A DNA stretch of 64,000 bases, taken from the NCBI GenBank assembly GCA_001599755.1, contig BCHX01000002.1, forward strand, positions 5,066,330 to 5,130,329. Reading direction: 5' to 3'. The translations under genes were made by a program, and so were the position numbers. The stretch comes from Gliomastix tumulicola (lineage: Eukaryota > Ascomycota > Sordariomycetes > Hypocreales > Bionectriaceae). A model generated the notes under the pieces. It saw only the letters and a program-made list of their open reading frames with translations, was not told the origin of the DNA and made no database searches. Below, one piece after another: positions 31,192-40,304 of this stretch (the first letter of the stretch is position 1; each line of letters opens with the position of its first letter).

Positions 31192-34100
31192 TCAAAACAT
31201 GTGAATCCTCTTCCCTGAGTGAAACATGGAAGGAAGGAAATGGCCGTTGTCGTTTATGTTTTCGATCGCCGACCTCAGCGCCTTGGGCGTCCTCTTGAGC
31301 ACGCTGGCGTTTAGATTCCTCTCCACGCGATCTGCGTCCATCTCCAGCATCTTCTCCAACCCCGCCAGCAGCACCGTCTCTCCCAGCGCCATCACCGTCT
31401 CTGAGCCGTGCTCACGGATCTGATCCAGATTCCACACATCTCCATCATCATCATCATCATCGTCGTCGTCGTCGCTCGAGCCATCCTTATCCTTCGGCTT
31501 GTCCTCCTTCGACTTGGACCCAAGCCCGAAGACGCCCTTCCTCATGCTCTCCATGCCGTTGTCCATGACGTTCCGCCGTCGGCCCTCCGTCTCCCTGATC
31601 TGGACATAGCGTCCCAGGATCCCGCACATCTTGCGTTTCTTCCGCTCCATGTACGTCTGCCACGCCTTGACAAGCCCCGTCTCCGGCGCCGAGTTGCTGA
31701 AGTCGATCTCGCTCGTCGCGATCCGCCGCCCATAGAACTGGTGCGTCGACCCCAGCTCCAGCTGGCACAGGAACCAGTTCGCTCCGGGCACCCCCGACAC
31801 CCGCGACAGCACCCACTCACCCGCTACCAGTCGCAGGTCCTGTTGCTGCACGAAGCGGATCATCCGGCTGACCACACGCTCCTCTTCCGAGGTGTCGCCG
31901 TCCTTGTCTGCGCTGTCTGCATCGGCGCCGCCCGGAGCGTTGTCGGTGTCCAGCTGCTTCAGCTTCTCCGTGATCCTCGCCACTGAGAGGCCTCTCGCCA
32001 GAACCTCGCCCCTCCGCTTGCCCTCCTCCCGGTCCTGCTCGCCAAGGACTGTGTGCTCGACAGATTCGACTACGTCAAGCTCCTTCTCTAGCATGTGCGC
32101 TTCGCACGAGAACCGGACGACGACGCTCGCCATACCCGTGCTGACCGAGCACCAGCCGGAGATACTCTGCTGCGGGCTGGACGCGCTCGCCACCTGCTGC
32201 CGGAGCTTGCCCGGCTCGATCATCGTAAGGACGACACGCTGGATATCGAAGATGCTCTCGATGCCGGCGTTGTTTACGATGATCGGGTTCGGCGAGATCA
32301 TCCTAGTACCCTTGTCGGCTTCGTCATCACCTGAGCTGGGCGCCGTTGGCGCTTTGGGGATGGTGAATGGCACATCCGACACGTCCGAAGGCAGAGCGCT
32401 CGCCACTGCTCCCCTTTCCAAGCTGGCGAGATACGAACGGACTGCTGAGTCGACTTCGGCGCTTGGGGCCCAGGCCGGCGAGCTGTCGGTCTGCTGCTCG
32501 AGCGTCACAGGAGATTGAACCGGTTCTGGGCTTTCGGGCGCTACTTTCGAGGACCCTGACGACTTGCTCCCAAAAGGCGTTGAAAACCCCTTGGTGACAG
32601 ACGATAGCGACGGCGTCTTCTTGCTCGACAGACCCTTGAACGACTTGGTGTCCGGCAGGCTCGGTCGGAAACTCGACGCTAGCGATGAGATCCCACTGGA
32701 CGAGCTGTCGGTTCTCTTTGGGCCTGGCGTGACAGATACCGGCGACTGGACTGGCGGGCTCGACACAGGCACGTCTAGATTCGTGACGACGTACTGCAGA
32801 ACCTTGCCGATCTTCAGAAGCTCGGCCTTGATGGCCTGGAACGCCGACCGCTGCACGAACTCGATAATCTTCCGGAACCAGTCCAGGGGCAGATTCTTCA
32901 ACTCTTTCCTCTTGACCAGCTTCGTCGCCATCCCGAGAACGGGTATCACGCCGTGGTACGTCTCCATCACCTCGGCCATCTTCCCCTGCGCCTCTCGCGA
33001 TACGAGGAGGTTATATCTGCTGCCGCGATCCTCACCGGTCGCGTATGCGCGGTGCGACGACGGATACATGGAACGACCGCGGATCGGGCTACCCATGTCG
33101 ATGCCGCTCCAGTTGAAGACGGACACGTCGTTGTGCGTGACGATAACCTCGTCTAGAAGCCGCGACAGCGCCTTGGCGTACCCCTCGGCCGTGAACATCG
33201 GGAAGCGCACGTTGAGGACGCCCATCAGGGCATACACTGGGTCTGTCGGCATCGTTGTCAGCCTCTTGCAGGACGAGGCCATCACCTCCTGGGCTGGAAA
33301 TCCCGTTCGAAGGGTGCCTGCTCTCCACGCCTTGAGCTGGTGCACTTTGCCAAACTCGGAGATGTATTTCCTGTCGTCTAGTACCAGACCCTCAACTTCG
33401 GCGACCACGCTTTGAAGCAGGACATTGATGGTGTACCTGACCTCCAAGGTTTCGTTGCTCGACACGTCGGAGGGAGGCTTGGGTACGATTTCTTTGGCGG
33501 CCTTGAACACGACCCTGTTGACATCCTCGTCGTCTGCAGAGACGATCTTCTCGGCTGCGTTGTACACAGCCTGGCCAAGTTCCGCTTTGGCAGTTTCCAG
33601 TGATGGAGCTGCCGGGAACTGAAGTCCGAGACCGTCGAGGAGGGCTAGAATGCGCAAGACTCTAGCGACGTAGTCGGCTTCGTTTCTAGCCCTACTAGCG
33701 ACGTCCGGTACACTACCACTGGTGTGCTCCGTCTCAACGTGTGCCTCTAGCTCGCGGTAACGACCGCGGTTCTCCAGTGTCTCAAGCAGCGCATCAAGGG
33801 CGCCCATGTCGAGCGCAGGTGGACCGACATCCCTTGTCATTTCCTGGCAATACAGAGCGATGAACGGGACCAAGTCGTACACGTAGCCAAGGCTGTCGAC
33901 GGGTCTGCTCAGCGGCTCCCACTCCGAGTTGACGTAATACGTCGTCTTGCTCATCACGAGCTCCTGCAGCGTCCATCCTCGCTCGGACCACTCCGGCTCC
34001 TGCCCGCCGACATGCTCGAAGCCTTTGATGTTGGCCTCGCCAGCCTCGCCAGCCTCGCCCGCCTTCCCTTCCTCCGCTGCCAACCACTGAATCCAGTCGT

Positions 34101-35289
34101 CCGCGGCGTCGCCCGGCGAGAACCGGCTGTCGAGCTGGACAAGCGTGAACTCGGCGCCGGCATACCAGTCGCCCATGAGCGAGATGGACTCGGACAGCTC
34201 GCCTGCGTTGAGCTTGTTGATGCAGCACGTGTCCAGCCACATGTACGACTTCTCCCGCCGCCGGAAGAGCTTCCTCTCGTATATTTCGCGCGCGTGCTCG
34301 ATCGACTTGGCCAGCTTGATGGCAGATTTCCACTTTTGCAGGCGGACGAGCATGTCGTCGACGGCTTCGCGGAGGCGCTTGTGGGCATCGAAGAAGTCCT
34401 GGTGTGGCTTTGCAGCGGCGAAGGCGGCCTCCGCGTTGGAGCGCGCGGTCTCGGCGGTCGCAATGGCGCTGCGAGCATCTTTGACGACTTCGTCTGCGCT
34501 GATGTCTGATGTCGGAGCCTTGCTCTTCGTCTTGGCGTCACCGCCCGTCATCTTGTCGTCCATGTCGTCCTTGATCTTGGTGATGAGATCGCCAAACACC
34601 TTGCGCTCCCTCTCGGCGAACATGAGCTCTGACTTGGCCCTTTCCACCCTCTTCTTCGCGGACGACAGATTCGACTTGGCCGCCATGGAGCCGAGACGCT
34701 GCTCGAGAAGGTCTGCCATGTTGATCTCGACCCCTGATTCGGCGGCTCGCTCGTTGACCGTCGTCTGCTGCTCCAAGATATCGAGCCTGCACTGTTCCAG
34801 CGTGAGGTTCACGTCGTTGACCACCCAGTTCTCCCCCGCGGCCTGCTTCCTCTCCGACGCCGCGCGTATGTCTTTCAGGTCCATCCGCCTCGCCCTCATG
34901 ATATCGGCGAGCTGGACCTCGGCCCCCTTCCACCGGTGCGACAGCATGCTGTACTGCCCCAGCTCTCCGACGTCGGGCCAGTCGACCATGTTGCCTGTGT
35001 CGATGTCGAACATGCGATACGGCGTCTGCGTCCGGTGCTCGCCGCCGCCGCCGCCACTGAGGAGCTCGACGTGGTCCAGCGCGGCGGCGGCCCTGGTAGC
35101 CGGGTCGTCATTGTCAAAGGTCGGGCGGAACAGGGGCACGAATATGAAGTTGAGGACGGCGCGGAACTTCTCGGGGTTCTCGCCCAGCTCGGTGAAGGCG
35201 CGCTTGAGGGCGTGCGGCGAGAGGTCTGCGTTCTTGACGAGGTCCTCGATTGCCTTGAGTGCCGACGCACTGTTGACGTATTTGTCCAT
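31192..35289 (-). CDS. Giant HET-domain protein with a helical insertion in the HET domain
   Basis: Single frame of 1365 aa from the ATG at 35289; the open frame continues upstream but without an earlier ATG. HET signatures are present but unusually far apart: YSMLSHRWKGAEV at about residues 113-125, then MWLDTCCINKLNAGELSESI at about 350-369, and WSERGWTLQELVMSKTTYYV about 100 residues later. Normally the first two are about 60 residues apart. The intervening ~200 residues are charged and helical (AKKRVERAKSELMFAERER, later TARSNAEAAFAAAK), probably coiled coil. The C-terminal half has a Ser/Pro-rich linker (about 920-1010) and an acidic segment with an Asp run near the end. HET proteins trigger heterokaryon incompatibility or related cell death; this member's partner is unknown. 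Confidence 0.85.
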   Translation of the reverse strand: MDKYVNSASALKAIEDLVKNADLSPHALKRAFTELGENPEKFRAVLNFIFVPLFRPTFDNDDPATRAAAALDHVELLSGGGGGEHRTQTPYRMFDIDTGNMVDWPDVGELGQYSMLSHRWKGAEVQLADIMRARRMDLKDIRAASERKQAAGENWVVNDVNLTLEQCRLDILEQQTTVNERAAESGVEINMADLLEQRLGSMAAKSNLSSAKKRVERAKSELMFAERERKVFGDLITKIKDDMDDKMTGGDAKTKSKAPTSDISADEVVKDARSAIATAETARSNAEAAFAAAKPHQDFFDAHKRLREAVDDMLVRLQKWKSAIKLAKSIEHAREIYERKLFRRREKSYMWLDTCCINKLNAGELSESISLMGDWYAGAEFTLVQLDSRFSPGDAADDWIQWLAAEEGKAGEAGEAGEANIKGFEHVGGQEPEWSERGWTLQELVMSKTTYYVNSEWEPLSRPVDSLGYVYDLVPFIALYCQEMTRDVGPPALDMGALDALLETLENRGRYRELEAHVETEHTSGSVPDVASRARNEADYVARVLRILALLDGLGLQFPAAPSLETAKAELGQAVYNAAEKIVSADDEDVNRVVFKAAKEIVPKPPSDVSSNETLEVRYTINVLLQSVVAEVEGLVLDDRKYISEFGKVHQLKAWRAGTLRTGFPAQEVMASSCKRLTTMPTDPVYALMGVLNVRFPMFTAEGYAKALSRLLDEVIVTHNDVSVFNWSGIDMGSPIRGRSMYPSSHRAYATGEDRGSRYNLLVSREAQGKMAEVMETYHGVIPVLGMATKLVKRKELKNLPLDWFRKIIEFVQRSAFQAIKAELLKIGKVLQYVVTNLDVPVSSPPVQSPVSVTPGPKRTDSSSSGISSLASSFRPSLPDTKSFKGLSSKKTPSLSSVTKGFSTPFGSKSSGSSKVAPESPEPVQSPVTLEQQTDSSPAWAPSAEVDSAVRSYLASLERGAVASALPSDVSDVPFTIPKAPTAPSSGDDEADKGTRMISPNPIIVNNAGIESIFDIQRVVLTMIEPGKLRQQVASASSPQQSISGWCSVSTGMASVVVRFSCEAHMLEKELDVVESVEHTVLGEQDREEGKRRGEVLARGLSVARITEKLKQLDTDNAPGGADADSADKDGDTSEEERVVSRMIRFVQQQDLRLVAGEWVLSRVSGVPGANWFLCQLELGSTHQFYGRRIATSEIDFSNSAPETGLVKAWQTYMERKKRKMCGILGRYVQIRETEGRRRNVMDNGMESMRKGVFGLGSKSKEDKPKDKDGSSDDDDDDDDDDGDVWNLDQIREHGSETVMALGETVLLAGLEKMLEMDADRVERNLNASVLKRTPKALRSAIENINDNGHFLPSMFHSGKRIHMF

Positions 35290-35996
35290 GGCGGCGATGG
35301 CATGCGAAGGTGAGTGGCGTAGATTGCGTGCTGGACAAGCAACTGGATTCACATGGAGGGAGGCCGTCTATTTTCTTTGCAAAGCTTTACGGTCGACTGC
35401 CCGACAGGTGGACAGCTATGCACCTGCAAGCGCTGGCTGCCTTCTACTGCTCAACTGGTTTTGCATCTTGCTGCCCAGACCGGTGTAGATGGTGCAGATA
35501 CGACAAGGGTAGGCCCATGCACCCAGACGGGTTCAGCTGGCCACTAGAGCTCCTCTTTGCCCTAACCGGGCAAATTCCCATGCCGACCCTGGTCGGATTG
35601 CTGGCAAAGATAAGCACAGAGTGAGGGGAAGCCCGTATTATTGACTGACGTGCACGCATGCTGGCGGATTCAGCCGAATTTCAGCTCTCACGGGGACCAA
35701 TGGTGTCTGTCGATCTATGCACCTTTTGGTCGATGACTGGTGGCATGCATGAGGATGGATGGTGGTCGGCGACTTGCCCTGCCGATTTTCGTGCTTTGAG
35801 ATGGTGATTTCAATGAGTGACTGTCGTGCCAGCTCTACGAGCATGTTCACTGCGCATTTGACGACTTGTTCTCACGTCACGTCACATAGCGCAAATGGCC
35901 TCGTATCACCGTGTTCTGGACGTCTTTGGCCGGTCCGACCGTAGGAAGACGGTTGAGTGTGACTGGTAGGCTCACTCACCTCTAGCTACTGCTAAG
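35290..35996. other. Divergent promoter region, giant HET gene / hypothetical gene
   Basis: About 700 bp, no supported gene. Repeated ACGTCA-like words (CACGTCACGTCAC at about 35873-35885) resemble CRE/bZIP sites but are not tested. Confidence 0.4.
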
Positions 35997-36789
35997 ATGC
36001 GCTCTACTGACGACGACAGTGACATTCACCCCTGGGACATCCTGGTCGACGGGAAGCGCTGGAGCGGGAAGGTGAGACTGATTGGCTTCGTCGACGTCTT
36101 CTTCCTCATCTCGTACTCGGGCGAGTCGAGATTTGACCACGGCCTCATCATATACAGTGCGTCTTCACCTACGGTGGCCAGTCCGATGGCGCATTGACTG
36201 ACCGCTACAGAGGACGACGATGCCATTCGGAGCATGCTCAAGGCGGCTGGCCTCGAAGCAGCGGACATTGGCTTGAAGGCTGTCAACGAGGACAGAGCTG
36301 CAGGTCTGTCAGTGCACTCCTTGGGAGCAGAATGGGACTGACCGCCGACAGAACCGCCCAGATACTTCTCCTTCGAGAGCGAGAAGGGCGGGCTCGACTA
36401 CACCGTCACCAGCCTCGGCCACCCTGTCGGCCTGAAGACCAACTACCCCCGGTCAAGCCTCCAGCGCCACACCATCAAGATCCGCAAGCCGCAGTCCACG
36501 GGGCTGAAGAGTGAGCCGCCCGCCGTCCCACTCCCGCTTTCGAGCCGCAGCACTGACAGCACCAGAGAGAATCCGTCGCGGCCTCGCGCAGCACGACATG
36601 TTCGACCTCATGCACGACGCCGTCCGGTTCAGCGTCATCTCGCACGCCGAGCTGCTCGGGCTCGTGGTCAAGGAGACGGTCGGCGGCTCGGTCGCGGACG
36701 ACGTGCTGGGCCGGTATCTGAGTGCTTACAGCAGCGCCACGGGATCAGGCGATATGGCGCTCTCGGGGGAGCAGGCGAGGGGTGGGTGA
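35997..36789 (+). CDS. Hypothetical protein, four exons
   Basis: Exons 35997-36156, 36211-36303, 36352-36510 and 36566-36789, all GT..AG with frame kept; 211 aa. I do not recognise the family. Visible segments are HPWDILVDGKRWSGKVRLIG and FVDVFFLISYSGESRFDHG in the first exon, a small acidic helix, then GLDYTVTSLGHPVGLKTNYP and IRRGLAQHDMFDLMHDAVRF. No signal peptide or membrane segment; probably a small globular intracellular protein. The consistent splicing of four small exons into one frame is the main evidence that it is real. It is divergent from the giant HET gene, 700 bp away. Confidence 0.65.
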
Positions 36790-37860
36790 TGGGCTGGCTG
36801 CCTTGCTGAGTGATGCTGCATGGTGATTGATACTGGCTTCAGAAATGATGCGACGGGCCATGCATGGCATGAGAACGCCGGACGTGTCCTCCGCGGACGG
36901 ACAGACACAAGGGCGTCGCTTCCGATGTAGGCCGCCCGTGGACGAATCAAGACACAGACTGTTCTCCGTGCCTCTTTCTTGCACATATTCGCGAGCGCTC
37001 CGGAGACGCCCGCTCGAAGCAGCGAAAAAAAAGTGAAATGTGACAGTGGAAGCGCGTCCGACTGGTCTCATTCGCGTTGACTCATCACCAATCGCCCTCC
37101 TCATCACGCCAGCATGTCTCTGACGGCATGAATGATTGGCAATTTCGCCCACCCGTCGCTGTGACCCTGACGTTGCATCGGCCGGCATCTGCGGAAAGTC
37201 CCTGCTTGCTTGGTTAATCCCCGGGTCCGCTTCCTCTCCCCCTCCCTTCCCCCCCCCCTGGTCTTTCTCCCTCCTTCGCGGACGATCACAGCATCGTTAG
37301 CTAAGCAAACGTTATGGCGTTATTAACACCGTCAGATGACCACCCGTCGACCAGGGATTCCTGCCCAACGAAGACGGGGTGTGCCAGAGGCCGTGCTCTT
37401 CATTTGCGTCGCAGCAGCAGCAGCAGCAGCAGCAGCAGCTGTCCCAGAGAATTTGCCCTCGATGGGCCGGAGGAGCCGGATCGAGGGCGGAGGGAGGGGC
37501 GCTGGGCTGATTGGCTGGCTGTGCGGCTTGACAGCTGTCACGTCGGCAGTTAATGTGCTATGCCTGTAGGTGATGTGCCGGATGGAGAGCAGTCATGCCA
37601 TGTTATGTCATGCCACGCCAAGGCCATATTGCGACAAGTACGCGAGGATTAGCTAATGGGTGTGTGTGCATGTGAAGGTGGTGTGTTGGCGAGATGAAGG
37701 TGATGGATGGATGGACGGGGGAATGGAGTGATGAATCTGGTGATGATAAAAGGGACGCTTTCTCCCGTCTGTTTCGACGTCGTTCAAGGCCAGCGAGCAC
37801 CAAGCAAGCAAGCAGACGCAGAGACTCATCAGCATCCACCCGAACAGCCAGCCAGCCACC
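36790..37860 (+). other. Intergenic with low-complexity tracts upstream of the opsin-related gene
   Basis: 1.07 kb without a supported gene. It holds a C-run at about 37249-37258, (CAG)9 at 37412-37438, and ATGGATGGATGG-type repeats near 37704-37714. The region just upstream of 37861 is rich in CAGCAGC and CCAGCCAGCC words typical of a fungal 5' leader. Confidence 0.5.
37412..37438 (+). repeat. (CAG)9 trinucleotide repeat
   Basis: Nine perfect CAG units in non-coding sequence about 420 bp upstream of the opsin-related start codon. Confidence 0.95.
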
Positions 37861-38783
37861 ATGCACTCCCTCATCGCTCGCAGCGGCGCCCTCGAGATCA
37901 ACCCCCAAGCGGGCGAGACTCACCTCTCTGAGAATGGCTCGAGCTGGCTCTACGCCGTCACGGCCCTCTTCGGCTTCTCCTTCGTCAGTGGCCCCTTGAT
38001 ATGTGGTTGGGTGTGTGTAGCAGCAGACTAACACGGGTGCAGCTCGTGTACACGGCCCTGAGCTTCCGCCCCGCCAACGGCGAGAAGATCTTCCACTACC
38101 TGTTCATCGTCAACCTGCTCGCCGGCACCATCGCCTACTACGCCGAGGGCTCCGGCCTCGCGTACTCCGTCGTCGAGCAGCACCTCTACGTCGACGAGGC
38201 GGCCACCTTCCAGGTCTTCTACGCCAAGTACATCTACTGGGTCGTGTCCTTCCCGACCATCATCCTCGCCCTCGGCCTCGTCAGCGGCGTCAGCTGGGCG
38301 ACCATGGTCTTCAACATCTTCCTGGCCTGGGTCTGGGTCGTCTCCTACCTCGCCTCGGCCTACACGGCCACCGTCTACAAATGGGGCTTCTACACCTTCG
38401 GCACCGTCGCCTACGTCCTCCTCGCCTTCCAGACGCTCTGGGCCGGCCGCTCCGCCGCCCTCCGCCTCAGCGTCGCCGTCGCCCACCACACCATCCTCTC
38501 GGGCTTCGTCAACCTGCTCTGGCTGCTGTACCCCATCGCCTTCGCCCTCGCCGACGGCGGCAACTACCTCAGCGTCACCGAGTCGCTCATCTTCTTCGGC
38601 GTGCTGGATGTGCTGCTCGTGCTCGGCACGGCCTTTGGCTTCCTGTGGTTCTCGCGCGGCTGGGACTACGGCCGGCTGAACCTGCATTTCACGCAGTACG
38701 GCCGGGTCGCCACGAGCTCGGTGCCGGTGCACCCTGAGAAGGGCGTCACGCCTGCTGCTGAGCCTGCTGCGGCTACCGTCTAA
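37861..38783 (+). CDS. Opsin-related protein (YRO2/MRH1/HSP30 type), no retinal lysine
   Basis: Exons 37861-37983 and 38043-38783; 287 aa with seven hydrophobic segments. The helix-C region reads AKYIYWVVSFP (102-112), where microbial rhodopsins have R-Y-x-D-W-x-x-T-T-P: the Asp proton acceptor is Tyr106 and the Arg is Lys103. In helix G the conserved L-D (229-230) is kept in GVLDVLLVLGTAFGF, but the Lys that binds retinal is Val234. This is the pattern of fungal opsin-related proteins (Neurospora ORP-1, yeast Yro2, Mrh1, Hsp30), plasma-membrane proteins induced by heat, acid or ethanol and linked to Pma1 regulation, not light-driven pumps. The C-terminal tail is short and Ala/Pro/Val-rich. 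The intron donor is GTCAGT, slightly unusual. Confidence 0.93.
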
Positions 38784-39134
38784 ATGGTTTGATGACAGTT
38801 CCCCCCTCCTCCCTGAGGAGTTGTATCTCTCTCTGAGACGCTTCATCTCTTAGAAGGGGGGGGGGGGGGGGACCTTCATCTTTGAATCTGTTCTAGTGCG
38901 ACGACGCTCTGATCAATGATACCCGGATATGATACCACTGAACTTTACCTGCTAGCTTACAGGGGGAGGAGAGGCACGTGTGCCAGAGGAGGAGTAATGG
39001 AGGCGGAAAGGGGGGAGGAGAACGATGATTAATATTAATAACCCCTAATACTATTACATTTCATAATCATACACCAAGACCAATTTAGCCCGCGAGACAA
39101 GGTTACAATAGCGTGCTTCTCCGGAGGCTTGCGT
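38784..39134. other. Convergent 3' region with poly-G tract
   Basis: 350 bp between tail-to-tail genes. It contains G16 at 38856-38871 and AT-rich sequence (AATATTAATA near 39030). Confidence 0.7.
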
Positions 39135-39763
39135 TCACCTCGCCAGCTTGTAGTAGTTGGTCTGGCTGAGCATCTTGCCCGTGCCCATGGTGCCGCACCT
39201 ACTCATCTTGAGGCTGTGCTCCTCGACCTGCTCGTAGCCCGGGCGGCGGTAGTGCTTGAGCGTGCGGCCGGCCTTGAAGAAGACGTGGCTCGGGCCCGCG
39301 ACGCGCACGCCGTCCATGTAGATCTCCCAGCCGAAGTGCGGGAGCTGGGGGGAGTCGGTTGGGGGCACGTCGGCGTCTGGGACTGTCAGTCGGGCGGGTA
39401 CTCAGGATGATCGGTGGAAGGGGGAGGACAACACACACCCCAGATGATGATCAGGTTGAACACCGGGCAGCCGTTGTCCGTGGTCGCGTTGAACGTCGCC
39501 CGCGCCTCGACGACGCCCAGGTCCTGGTTGTGCCGGTCAAACGCCCTCGCGTCGAGGTTCTGCCGGATGCCGCTCACGATCTCGGCGTTGCCCACGCCCA
39601 GCCCCGGCGCGAAGGTCAGGCGGGCGACGGCGGCGAGGATGGCGGCCTGCAGCTTCTTGGCGGCGTCGGACTGGCTGCTGACGTCGTCGACGTCGTGCTT
39701 GGAGGTGGTCGTGGTCGTCGCGCCGAAGCACGAGTGCTGCTTGATGAAGCCCCGGATGGTCAT
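39135..39763 (-). CDS. Hypothetical protein
   Basis: Minus-strand exons 39763-39439 and 39382-39135; 190 aa from MTIRGFIKQHSCFG. The intron (56 nt) restores IIIW-V-PDADVPPTD across the junction. I do not recognise the family. The middle, KKLQAAILAAVARLTFAPGL, is helical, then come alternating beta-like segments (VVEARATFNATTDNGCPVFN, HFGWEIYMDGVRVAGPSHVF) and a basic end. No signal peptide or membrane helix. The HET gene begins 541 bp away on the other strand, so a shared promoter is possible. Confidence 0.6.
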
Positions 39764-40304
39764 TTTGTGTGTAGGTAGTTGGCCAGAATGTGATGAGATG
39801 GGGGACCGATGTGACACACTCAGCTCAGGGGCCGAGCGCGCGCGCGTTATCGGTTTATATTCATGGTTATCTGTGTTGGCGCGCGAGCTACGCGGGCATC
39901 AACTTTACGTCACGATAGCTGGACAGACCGTTTTATTCATCTGGTCCAAACGCGTCTGTGTCGCCGCGCCGTTCAACCATGAGTTCAAGGTTACGGGCTA
40001 GTTGGTCATATTCACCGATCCAAGGTTTGGTGACTCTCGCCCCTGGTGCTGCACACTTGGGAGAAACTGGTCCGTTTCGGCGTGTGCAATATTATCCACT
40101 GATAGGGCCACTAGATCGGGGGTCCTAAAAGCTGAGGGACTGCCTGGTCTGGAACCTTGCAGCCCCAATTGTGCGGGGGTGAGCTGAACTGGTGGTGTGC
40201 GGCTGCTTCGTCCCTCCCTCGACCTCTCCGAGGGCTAGCTGAGCCTCTGTGTTGCCAGCTTCACCGCCTATCAAACCCAAAACTGACACTAAAAGCTGTA
40301 GAGG

